Below are positions 22,001 to 34,500 of a stretch of DNA of 64,000 bases, piece by piece. This stretch comes from Casuarius casuarius (Eukaryota; Chordata; Aves; Casuariiformes; Casuariidae). The stretch covers positions 3,610,703 to 3,674,702 of the forward strand of contig PTFA01000035.1 of NCBI GenBank assembly GCA_003342895.1, in the 5' to 3' direction. The position numbers and the translations under genes were made by a program. The stretch's first letter is position 1. Each line of letters starts with the position of its first letter. The notes under the pieces were generated by a model. That model searched no databases. It was not told the origin of the DNA and saw nothing but the letters and a program-made list of their open reading frames with translations.

Positions 22001-25000
22001 AGCCAGTTATTGCACACCGTATCCGTTGCCTTGGTCACTGCAGCCCCGGGGGAAGGCCTGCAGTAGGACTCAGTACTGCCAGCTGCAGAGGCCGCGCTCC
22101 CACGAGCTAATCCTAACACGGGTGCTTGAAGGCTGATCGTTTTGCCATCGGGAATGCTCCCTCCATTTGCAAGCATTTTGTGCAAACAGAAAGCAAACGC
22201 TCTCCTGAGGCACGGTCACATCAACCACAGCTTCAACTATCCAAAGCCTGTGAACCACTACGCAGGCATACTCATCAGCAAGTTAGATTTTATTTTCTCA
22301 TTTCTAAAGCTTCGGAGGCCACACTTTCAGGTTGGTTTTAGAGGCTAGGATCTTTCCACACTGGAGCTCAGAAACCAACACTGTTATTCTGGAGTTTTAA
22401 GACAGACACTGGTCAGAGCTGCCAACTCCAAGCTGCCCTTGGACGCTGAGGGACACCCAGAGAGACCCCAGCAGTGAGTATCGAGACCGGGAGCCACTCG
22501 CCCTCCTCTGAAGACGAGAGGGCGTTTTGTCCGAGCCCCAGCCAAACTGACGCAGCAGCGCTGAGCTGGACACAGTTTAGTTGTCTTGGATTTAACTCAT
22601 CCACATTACTTTTTGGTCTAAATCCAAGCTAGTTATTTTTAAAATAGACTGCAATAAAATACAGCTGCTATGGAGTTGGCTTCATCCAAAACGTAAGTTT
22701 GCAGGTAGTTAGTCCACAATACCTAATTGTATGCGGGCACTCTGCCGAAGCCCCAGAGAAAGTTATTTGGTTGAGAAATGCAGCCTTTGCACAAAAGTCC
22801 CATCAGGGCTTTTAGCCCAGAGACTTCAGTCTTAATTTAATCCAGCTGCCACACAAAAAAACCATTATAATCAATGAACAAAAAGAAGATTTGCACAGTC
22901 AGCAACAAACCCCCACTTTAAGTACCTACATATTTGAGGCTACAAGTAATGCTCCTATTCATAAATAAGAGGCTTCCAACTGAGCATATAACAAATGGAA
23001 TAGATTGATGCTAGACCACAACATGTTTAGAAAAGCTGAGGCCCCCTGAAAAATAAGTACATTTAGTCAGAGCTGAGCTTTCATAGCTAACGAAGTCACT
23101 GAAATAGTGCTGCATTCTGCGGCTGCCTTCAGTCTGAGAGCTGGCACCGCTGTCATATTATCTGAATACCTATTTATGCAAATCTGATGCCACATTAACA
23201 CGGAGCAATTTTTCCCTCCTTCACACAGCTCTCATTCAAAACACTGCGTGGCTCTACTATGTACCTGGACAGTTACCATACTCATTTTTGAACTTTGCTA
23301 TGAGCGTTTTCTTTCTGCAACTAGTCCCTGATAAGCTGAGGTAACAGAAATGAAAATTCTTGCTGCGTTTCACACGGATGCAAATGCCCCCTGCTAATCC
23401 GCGGTGTTTTACCTTTGGTTTGCTCATTAATGTAAGCAGTCTGAGTGCCATGTAACCTCCGTTTCTGCTGATAAGGCTCAAAAGGTGCAAGGAAGAACAT
23501 ACTGTAATTATCTAAATCAGATCTGGACAGAGCAGCAACATGACTGTATCGTGCCAGAGCCTTCTGAATTAAAAGGAAAGAAAGAAGAAAATCTCAGTAT
23601 TCTACTCATAACTGCGGATGCAGTTTAAATGTTACAAATGTAATAGGAGCCTTCATAAAAACTGCAGGCATGACATAGCAATTTCAGTAAATACAGCACA
23701 GTAAATTGCTTATTAAATCACGCTGCCCTCCAACAGGAGCTCTGGCTACAAATTCAAATGATAAACTATGTCATTGTATTTACTGTAACTGCACCAAATC
23801 AGACAGCTCCTATCCTTTTCTTCCCAACCCTGAGATCTTAATGCTTCTTAAAGGAGCTAAAACAACCTTGCTGGAGCATGAAACCTTGAGAGAGACAGGC
23901 ACAGGCCACAAAGGGTAGCGAATGCTTAAGCGCTGTGCTAGCTGGTCTACTTCTATTGGTAAATACAACTTAACCTCTTGAACTTAAACCCTCGGACTCT
24001 GCCGGATGCAGTAGTTTGTTTGCAACCATTTCCCTCAGGAGGGGAGAACAGGCCACTTGGTCGCCGTGCCAGGGCAAAGGGCAGGCCGAGCAGCGCTGCT
24101 GGCACAAACATGGCCCAGACTTGCTGTCTATCCCGTCCTGTTCCCATTCGAAAGCAAGGCTTCTGCAAAGACCTGAAGTCCATCCCCATCACCAGGCAAC
24201 TTCTCCCTTTCTAGGGAATGTACCGATCTTACTTTTTAAAAACATCAAAATCTAACCTAACAAGGCAAATGCACTGAGCAGGCAGAGCAGCACAACGTGA
24301 CTGAAGTCAGACTTTTTACAAAGTCACAAACCCTGATGAAAAAGGAAAGAAGAGAAGAAATTTGTGAACCAGATGCTCGGAAGGAACGGCTCTGGACCTG
24401 CTGGTGAGAGGGACTCCCCCCCAGGCACACTGCTGTGAATTTTCCCTCATCGCCCTGGGATACAGCTGAGAACAGCAGCTTTCACTGCTGTTCTTCCAAA
24501 CCAAGTTCAGAAGTTAACTGGACTAAAAAAGCAGTGCATCTTTTCACATCTGGAGCTGCAACACTAATAAACAACCTGGTCTCGTTCGAAACCCCACATT
24601 TTTCTTTAGGACACGTTGAAAGGACCAAATTAAAGAATAATGCCTGGAATACAATAATAAAAGGGCTATGTAGGGCCAGCAACACAGAACATGAATTGCA
24701 ACTGACTGTGTCTGTCCAAAGATCAGCAGATGCAAAGGATGACACTGTTCTGAATTAAAGCTGCCGAATTCTTTAGATCAGCTGATACAAACCGTATGTA
24801 CCTGTGCGCTGAGACTATCCCACAGTGCATCCAAAGAGAGGTCACAGGCAAAAGAGAATGACTACAACTGTTTTAAGATATGAAACATTCACTTTATAGA
24901 TAGGTTGCAACAAATAGCTGGCTGAAATTGTGGTAAGGATTCCTCGCTAGAGCAGAACTGCTTACAAACACTCAGCAAAGGCTACATCATGGGAAATGTG

Positions 25001-27376
25001 GCATTTCCACTTTGAAACATACAGCAAGAGACTGAAAATTCACTTTGGTATCACTGAGCCGCTCCCTGCAGGTTTTGGAATAGATCTGCGAACCCAAAGA
25101 CACTTCATTCATGACTGAGGCAAAGACAACGTGCAGAAGAGAGGGTCTTCTAGTCACACACACGTGTGCATGGGGGGAAATCCAGGCTGCGCAATGCATC
25201 CTCTCGACTCCGGGAAAGGGCAGCACAACGCTGTGTACTGCAGGGGCCAACCGACCAGACTGCGGCATAGACCCCACTTTGGAAATAACGTATTGGTAGG
25301 AGGCCTAATAAAGCATTACCTAAACTGGAGTGAAGGAGCTTACTAAACAAGCATTTGGCTGAAGAACTTAATGCACACAGAGATGATTGGTCTCCGAGGA
25401 TCGACATTTGCAACTTAAATCAGAGTCCTGAGCCAGGGTCACTGCACTTGTCCACCTCTTCCTTTTGGGGAGCTGACCGACAGATTTCCTTTCCTTGGAG
25501 ACATTGTGTGCGCACACAGTCATGACCGCAGTCACAAGAACCCTTCCACATGCGGTTCTGGATTTCAAAGGCTGACTTTATCCTACTGCATGTGGCAGGC
25601 TCAAATAATTCCTCTGAAACTACTTCAGCTTATGAGGTAAAACCTCCCCTTCCTCAAATTTACAGATGCTTTTCTGAGCAGTCCGCATTTTAACATCCCC
25701 ATCTACCTTAATAGGCTCACTGAACTGAACATTGCCATGAGTTTGCACATTTGCTAGAAACACCAGTTAAAATTAACAATCCCCAAAGACATCACTCCTA
25801 CCCAGCAAATAAAGATCATTTTAGAATAAAAACAAGGAAAGGGAGTGTTCATAAATAAATTTACTGCACTGAGCACTGGTCTGCAGAATTTTTTCTCCTT
25901 CTTTTTCGCTCCTTTTTAAGAAGTCCTTTAAAAAAGGATTGGACTGCTTCTGCTGTTCAGCACTTGATTCCGAATCATTAAAAGTTAGCTGATCCCATTC
26001 ATTTGGTAGTTCCTCTTTTGTTCACACAAAATTCCTACTAAAAGTGGCGAGGAGCACAGTAAGCACTGCCCCTACCTACCGATGCTGCCGCACTTTCCAT
26101 AGAAGACGCTACAGAGCCCCTTCAGGCTGGGCCTTGGAGCACGGGTTGAAATAATAGTGGGAGAAGAACCAGCCATTTCCTAGGACAAGGGAAGAAAACT
26201 TAGTCTGCTCATTGCCCATTTCCAACAAGAAGGCAGGAAAAAACAAAGGAAAGAAAAAGAAAGGAAGAGCTCTCTGAAACCTGGATAAGCAAGATTAAAG
26301 AAAAACCCTACAGCTTCATTTGAGTTTCCAAGGAAGCTTGTGAGGTGAAACAGGGGAGGTGGAAGGGAGGTCAGAAGATGATTTACAGGATGGTGATGCA
26401 AAGGTGAATTGTTGCTTAGAAAAGAGACAAGTCAGATGGGAAAGAGAAGCAAAGCGTTGGCTGGGAAGCAACATGAGGGCCACCGACAACCCTCAGTGGT
26501 GGCAGATGTGAGGGCTGTACAGCAGACAGGTGAAGACAGACCCAGAGAAGTTCTTGAGGCGATTTTCTTAGAGGTACACTTCGGGATTTTTCCTTGGTAT
26601 AGCCTACAGCTGTCTGACGCACTGAGTGCTTCTCCCAGCTCATAGATGAAAGGTACTTCTCAGAAGCATCTAAAGGATTTAGGAGCCTAAAATGCACTGC
26701 AAGTTCCATAGAAATGTGACCTGAAATTAATTAGACACTTCGGGGGGGGAATGTTAATCAAATGGTATTATATTTTCTCTTGCAATCTCTGAGAAAGTGC
26801 ATTTGAAAATAGGGATGTGATTAATTGGAGCACCCCAGCATTATGGATTTACAACTAGCAGGAGCATTAATTTATGGAAGCATTATTTCTGACTTCCATT
26901 TCTTTAGATTTCCTGGGGTTGCTGCTGGTTCCTTTCCTGGACAAAGGGGTTTACAGCTTTCTTGAACTAAACCCCTCTTTATGTAGAGACAACTACAGCA
27001 CACGGGAAGCACAATTATGCTACTAAGATAAGATGAAATGCAGTGGTGATGCACCAATTCATCATGTTTGGGTTCTTCTAATGAAGCCCATTACTCACAG
27101 AAGAGAATTTTCTCAAGCAGTTAGTCACCAGCAGACAGCTTTCCCTGTTACTGCTTCGTTTTCTGCAGCTGGTGAATAGTCTGATCCTCCCCTCACCATC
27201 CCAAAAGTGCAATATTAGGAAAAGCCAACACCTAATTTAAAAGTAAACAAACAGTATTTAACTTTCCCCTTAACCACAAAAAAAGGACGACAAAAAAGCG
27301 AACAGCTTTCTGGAGCAAGCCAACCTTTTTCATTAAAAAATTGACAAAAACAACCTGCTGTCCTTTTAATACTACT

Positions 27377-27417
27377 GAAAGGTACTGAGTACCTTTCTTT
27401 AGCTTATTAAAATAAGC
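27377..27417. other. Two adjacent short hairpins
   Basis: First hairpin: GAAAGGTAC (27377-27385), loop TGA, GTACCTTTC (27389-27397). Second hairpin: GCTTATT (27402-27408), loop AA, AATAAGC (27411-27417). Both arms are perfect. They lie about 0.9 kb after the FHIP1A stop, so could be RNA structure in its 3' UTR. Confidence 0.6.
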
Positions 27418-28310
27418 ATAAAAATAAACTACACATTAATTACAGCTTGCATAGAAACATTTTGTTTTGTACTTTGTGCAAATCTGACTAAGTAAGGCTT
27501 GCTTGAGAGTTTAGGTAGCAATGTAGCAGTTATCAAAGAATGCTGAGAAACTGCAAGGAAAATTCCAGGCAGTCTGCAATCCACATCCACTTACACAGTT
27601 CATTTGACTTCAAAGACCAACAGCTGAGAGCTGCAGATCTGTCTGCAACATAAGGCAATATGGTATGTGTTGGGTCCAGCACCTGCTTTCAGCTAGTCAT
27701 GGGTTTAACACACATAAGACCACTTGAATTCAAAAACAAGAGCCACTAGTTAAAAAGGACTTCAGAGGTGGATCGGTAAGAACCCCCATTTCAGGGAAAA
27801 GGGATGGGAGGGAGAAGGGCAAAGACATGGAGAAGCACGACCCTTCACAGAAAGGGGCTTTGTGCAGATTTTGTATATATTGCTCTACCTGAAGCTTTCC
27901 CCATGGAGCTGTGCTTTTCCAGAGCAAACTGCCTTGCAGCAGCCTATCAGAACAGTATTTGTGGAAGAGAAAAAGCTAAAACGTTTGCCCCTCTCAGCCA
28001 ATCCACAAGTGTCTATTGCAGAAATTTGACAGGAATCTCTAACACTAAGGAAGGGTGATTGTGTAAAAAGGAGGAGATGAACTAGGAAGCTGCAACAACA
28101 GCAGTATCAGAAATACCTCAAATAAGTTACGTAGCACAGAGGGAAATTATAAGGCCTAATATAAGATAACATGGAATAACATTCTGCCTCTTGCTTCCCC
28201 CTCCAAATCAAGTATTTTCAGGAAATATCAAAGTACAACCTTCTTTTGTAAGCAGCTTTGCACTAAAGCCCCGTTTAAAAGCTTTTAAAAAACACGTTTG
28301 AAAAAGGATG

Positions 28311-28561
28311 CTAATAATAATCCTCAAAATCCCCCAGTATTTTGTAACACAAAATGGAATGTTCCTGCGCCAGCGCTGCCAGCTCCTTCAGGAACTCCGG
28401 GAAGAGGGCAGCTGCGAGCACGGCATTCCTCACGTGCGCGGGAAGGCTGGGAAGAGCCAGGCTTTTCTTTCCTTTATGTCCCAGGAAAGGCTGGAGTACA
28501 GCCGGAGAAGCTTCGGAGAGGCTCCTCCCTTTGCCTGCGCTGCTGTCGGGCTGGACGTTAC
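28311..28561 (-). CDS. FHIP1A: FHIP1A last coding exon with stop codon
   Basis: The acceptor GGCTTTAG ends at 28562. After GT completes Gly, the frame reads [20 protein letters not shown], a variable GC-rich stretch. It is followed by the conserved C-terminus [20 protein letters not shown] and [20 protein letters not shown], with TAG at 28311-28313. It has no Met, so a start-to-stop search misses it. The ending matches vertebrate FHIP1A closely, differing in the last residues. Confidence 0.94.
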
Positions 28562-31500
28562 CTAAAGCCAGGAGGAGAGGGAAAAAAGACTCAGTGTATG
28601 CAGCATACGCGGTATTTGTGCAGTGACCATACCCAGTTTACAAGGGTTGTATTTAGAGCTGCAGTTTGCAATACCTAGACTGTGCAGGGAGATACTCCAC
28701 TAATCCAACATTTTAAAGTTCTATATGGCCCAATTCTACTGCATTTTTTATTAGCCATCTTTTCCTAGGTTATGTATTATTCAGTTCCAGCTCTGATGAA
28801 AGAAATATGTGGGCAGTCAAGGAGTCCTGGGAAAGAATAGTATGGATTAACCTTATGAAATAAGGTTCAGATAATATCTACCATCTAAACCCAGCATGGT
28901 TTTCTCATTTTAAAATGATACTGTATTCTAGCCCTCGCCTGGATCAAATTATCATTTGGACTTTACTTTTCTCTCTCTTTCTCCCTCCTCCTCTCCATTA
29001 ATCATTGTGTAAATACATTTGAGGCCTGAACTGGCAAACTGTCACAAGAATTTAAGTTGGTAACTAAGGGAAAAACTGCTTGAAATTTTGACTTTTCTGC
29101 AACTTTGGTCTCTGCCAGCTTTCACTCCTTGTCATCAAGAAATAAACATTAAAAAAAAAAAAAAGTAAAAAACACCACGTGTTCTCCACAGCATAGACAG
29201 CTATACGATCTCTCCTGCCAGGGTTCAGAGGATCGGGCAGGGCTCAAGCAGCAGAATGTATGGAACAGCAGTGACAGCACCACTTAAATTTCAATCAATT
29301 GCTCCTCATTTCAACCTGCAGCAGAACTGCACTCTAATTAAATGATGTTCTGTGTAGCTAAAAAGGTGACAAAATTTAACACCCATAGAAAGAAATACTT
29401 CTTCATTTCTTTTACAAAGAAAAATCAACTTGCAGAACTCCCTGCCACAAGATGTCAGTGAGACCAAGAGCTAGTCGGATAAAATTCTGTGTAACCCAAC
29501 AGGGGGTGTTCTCATCAGCTGTGAAATCCTTAAAAAAAAGTGATACTAGCTCCCCATTCTGCAGGCAGTAAAACAAGCACTATATCACTGCATTAAGAAG
29601 AGGTTTCCCTTAACGGGCATGTAGTTTTTGTTAAAACAACTCAGTCTCAGGTTACAGGTGCCTTCTTCTGAAACATCTGCAAGTAGCTAATGCGAGGACT
29701 CCCGCATGGATGAGCCTCCCTCAATGTAGCAAAGCAATTCCTGTGTTCAATAGCTCTGCACTTTTGTTCCTTTTACGAAGTCCTCCTAAGGCACTGAGGA
29801 ATTATTGTACACTTTCAAATACCAAAAGAAATTTTACTCTTAATCATCTAGCAGAGTTGTGCTTTTCTTGAGTTTCAAAAACCTCTCCAACTCCAGACTT
29901 ATCAATCATTCATAATGTTATTCTACAAATTTCTACCTACTGGACCCAGAGTAGGAGAATTTCAGTTCTGTGGAAAATTCTGACTGTGGGAAGAAAAACA
30001 ACTTAAATTATGAATTACAATGAAAAGATGAAGTTTTGAGCTTCCCTTGAAGGTCTTTTTTTTCCTTTTTTTGGATTTTCTAACACTGTCAAAATGTTTC
30101 ATAATTATTTTAAATAGCTTAGGCAATAAAACCAGAATGCTAGTATGCTGTCAAAGTTAGTTTAGTTTTTGTTTTTAAACTCTTCCTTTCAAAAGGCAAA
30201 ATTGACACATTTCCACAAAAACATTTTGATTCAGACTAAACTGCTTTAAAAATACCCAAACAAGCAAGAAAAAAATCAAAACAGAAAAACCCACCAACAA
30301 CACACCGAGAAAACTAGTCTAGGGACCAGAGATTTGACTTTTTCTTCGAATGAGCTTGTCCACTTTTTTCTAGGGTCAGGATGCAAACTGAATCATACAA
30401 TTGAGAAAATTAGTACTCTAGGGACATTGTTACCAGTGTGCTAAAGGAAGGGCAGCATCTCATATGGGATCTAGATCGCGACAGCTCTACGTATCTAGGC
30501 CTAATCCAAACTATTGGTTAAGCAAACCATATAGTACTGCAAGGAGAAAATTAATCTTTCATTTGTGCTAGGAGATTTTTGTAGACCGTCACTGTCAAGA
30601 GAAAGGAAATGCTTTGGAATATTTCTATTTTGCATTTGTGCTATTCAGTAAGTCTGGCTTCCATTTTTCAGGCCTAAATTCTGTAGGAGGCCAGTTATGC
30701 TCAGACCTGCAGGGAAAACTGTTTGGGGTTATTTATCACTTCCACTAGCAAAAGAACCCCAGAGAAGCTTTGTGTTAGCTTTAATGCGACAACCTTTGAG
30801 CATCATGCAAGCAACCGATAGGATCTCCCCGTTCTATTTCATTTACCATTAGTATAGTAGTTCCTACCTTGCATTTCTTAATTGACCTTGTATGTGTTGA
30901 TGGACTAGTGAGGCAACTTGCCCCAAGAATTAAGAGTTTGATTGCTGGCTTCACCAGTCTGTCTGGGAGCCAAATCTGTAGTTATCCAGACATCTATTTA
31001 CTCCCTACCCACTTGTCAAGAGGTGCATTTTTTACAGCAGCTGCCGCAAAACAGAAGAAAATGTGCCAGCAGGGTGACTAAGCAGCCTCTGTTTCAAGTT
31101 CCTAAATAATAACCAGTACGATGGGACCTGGCAAATTCTGAGGCCCACAGAAACTGATGTAAAATAGGAAGTACAAATAAATGCCAAAATCACTGACTGT
31201 TTTATTTAACTGGGGTATGACTAACCAGCACTGAAACCTCTGAAGTGTAACACTCGCGAGTTTACTCGGATGAATTTCCACTGGGAATGCATTATATAAA
31301 GCTTTTATTGCCAGTACCTGAAAAAAGGACATTAGATGTTGCCTCCTAATCTTGTCTCCCACATATCAGCAGCAATACCTTCTAATTGTAAGGCTCTCTA
31401 ATCTATGGCACCAGAATGCAGTGCCTCAACCCCTACCAATATTTGCTATAAATAGCTCATTTACAGCATGCACCTTCACAGACTAATTTTTCCAAAAAAG

Positions 31501-34500
31501 CAGCCTTGGCGAGACTATAATTTTGCAGAGTAGATGTACTGCATATCTTAGAAACACATAGCATGCTGACTAGAAACTAAGAAAATTATTATTCAGAGCC
31601 TCGAAAAATGAAAATACAATTAAAGAGGCCTACAGAGAGTCCTGCTTTCCACACCTCTGGAAATCCCCAACAAGTATCATCATCTTCACAGAGGTCTAGG
31701 CAGAGTGGGATGATCATTATCTATTCCAAATGATCAATAACAACATCTCTCTGCAGACTCTCGCAAACCCTAGAGTGGAGTAGGTAATAACTGTGGTCAC
31801 TGTACTCATCAAATTCAAAGCATTCCCACCGTGTGGAAAGTCAGCTTTCAGTGGAGCCACGTAGCCAAGGCCGACTGCTCAGCAGCAACCAGGTCAGGGC
31901 CCCCAACACTGCCGGTCGCCCAGCTGCCCCTGGAAATTCCTCAGTTAGAAAGCAAGATTCTCCTGTTTGTTTATTTATTTATATTAACTCCCCCATTGCA
32001 GCGGGAACAGTGATAGCTGTGAAGACAGGCGTAGCATACCCTGCACTTGGGAAGCAGCCTATGTTACAGAAGTCAGCTGGACCGTGGGTTTGTTGGAGTC
32101 AGCACTCTTCAAGTGTCCTGGCTGGTACCCCTCATCTACTGTTATGTTTTATGCTTTCATTCAACAGAGCGCATCCACAGCGTTTTCTGGCTCATATCTA
32201 CCTCCCTTAGTAGCAGCCTAATCCACGATATGAGGCCTTATTCAACTGTTGCAGAAACAAATTCATTTTGGACTTCTTTCCTCCCTAACATTTACAAATG
32301 AAGAACCAATGACCAGCTGAAGGTCAGGCTAAAAATAAAACAAATCATGCACATATGCCACCTTTCCTCACGCCTTGAAAGCAAGTTTGTTTACTGCCAA
32401 ACTGACAGCAAGCCAAGCAAGAACTGGTTTTGCTACTCTTCAGACAGGCATTTTCTGTAGCAAAGACACAAAAGCTTCTAAAGAGCAGAGAACATCCAAC
32501 TAGATCCATATACTGTAGCCGACTAAGGATCATCAATTTAAAGTCAGAAGTGTACATCTGGTTAACGATATTCATAAAGCACCACACCTATTTTTAATCG
32601 TACTGTAGAAAACAAGAGAGGTAACTGGTGAGCCATTCCCCAGGGAACTCCTCTGCGCTGTATGGTTAACATTTACCTTTGGTTAGCAGTTCTTCAGCTG
32701 CATCTGATGTGTCCACACGAAAAAGCAAGTACTGTTGGGCCTGTAGGAGAAGACCTGGGAAGTCTTTTTCGATGGAAGCAAAACGTTCAATTTTATTTTT
32801 CACAGATGCCAGCACCTGCCAAAACAACAGTCACAATTACTTTTTCCTCCCTTGAGCCCAATGCAGACACAGTCTGAATACTCAGGCTTTCCCTAGCTGC
32901 ATTAAGAGAGAGTTTATGACAAAAGTTATGGTCAGACAGAATTTCCAGTCCTTTGCACAGATATAATTAAAACATCAAAACGAGATGAGAGGAGCTCTCA
33001 GAGGGGTGGGAGAACAACAGGTGGAACTGAAAACAGCTACAGTAAAGTTTAAAAAAGACACCAAAAATACTGTTCCAATGTGGAATAGGCATGACTAATG
33101 CTTGCGATCAGGTACCTGATAAAGCGACCGTACACTAGGCTGAAATACCATGTTGGTGTTGAGCAGAAAGGAGCGAAGAAGAGGCTGTGGATAACTTGCC
33201 AGCTGAGTAATAATCCCAATAAGCAGCAAATTTACATGCAAGGAATTCTCCAGCATGTTCTCCAGCTTTGACAGCACTACGCTGATAAACGGTCCTGCAA
33301 GAAAGGAGGAGGAACCAATAGTTTTGTTTTCTCACAGAAGAAAAAATCCTAAAATCCAAAAAATAACCATTTAAAAGGAATTTTCATGATCATAACCAGC
33401 CAAATCAGACCTCCTAGATGCTAATTAAAGCCAGCCAGGGGAAAAAAAACAAAATATATCTGAACAGACAAAATACACAGTTAACAGCAGGTGTTAAAAA
33501 CTATCACGACCAAAAGCACTTCAACTAGCTAGCCACTCAGTTTACATTAATGGCATACTAAACATGCACAAGTATTGTACTTCACATGAGCAAATAAGGA
33601 TTTAGCCTAATGTGTTATGGCCTCTTCCCCTTGCAGTTAATTGGAAGGGTGCCACTAATTTCAGTGCAAACAGATTCTGTCCTTTTTACTGTTGTTGTGC
33701 TTTACTTCCACAGAAGGCCCAGGCAAAGCAAATTATAGCTAGGTTCCTTGTCTTATCAAAATTGTCTTCTAAAAAAACCCTACTCTAAATGTAAGAACAA
33801 CACCTGTGAGAGTTCACATCTCAACAAAAGGCATTTTCAGCACCGCAAACAGTCACACACAGCACGAAAGACGTAAGAATAGATTTATAAGCAAAATTAT
33901 TGGTAGATGTAGGCTTTATCATATAAATGTCACCACTAAATAATAGCTTTAGTTTGTGTGTTCATTTTGCAGGATAATCACGGAAATACAGAACCATTTA
34001 CCATGAAAGTGCATAAACCCTTCGTGCTCAAGCTTAAGAAACCTTTGCCAAGCTGAGCATGACTTTAACCAAATAATAATGGATTTCAATACATATTGCT
34101 AGACAGTAGAGCAGGGGAGATGCTTGAGGCAATCTGTAGAAGTGACCTAATCACAAATAAAACATTATGATCAGCCCTCGCCCAAAGCCAGTCCCACTAT
34201 ACTATTCTGACTGCATAAAAGCCCGGAAAACCCTGCAGAAGAGTCTCGCGATGGCAAGGCTGCTGTTCTGCTAACTTTGAACCCCGCAGCCCCGGTCCCT
34301 GGCAGAGGACAGATGCTAGGGGCATGTCTAGGGTGGAGAAGGTGGCCAAAACCCCATCACGTTCCAGCTGCCCCTGGCTAGCGATCAGCCTTTCAGGGCC
34401 GGAGCCACCCTGACACAGTTTAGACCAGGCTCATGTGGCTGCTGCAGAGGCCAAAGCAAGCCTGGGCCAGCGCAACAGCGAGGACCAAACCGCAAGTGCC

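Larger units (their letters stand above)
18772..28310 (-). other. Possible long FHIP1A 3' untranslated region, or spacer
   Basis: About 9.5 kb downstream of the FHIP1A stop on the - strand, with no recognisable interspersed repeat and no convincing gene. Candidate minus-strand poly(A) hexamers lie at 22288-22293, 19041-19046 and 18772-18777. How much of it is transcribed as FHIP1A 3' UTR is inference. It contains paired hairpins at 27377-27417 and a short hydrophobic frame at 20557-20670. Confidence 0.4.

Noticed and set aside
31102..31362. Minus-strand 86-codon frame in the last FHIP1A intron
   Set aside because: Looks partly protein-like, but the phases at 32677 and 28561 match each other directly and no homologue is known to me.
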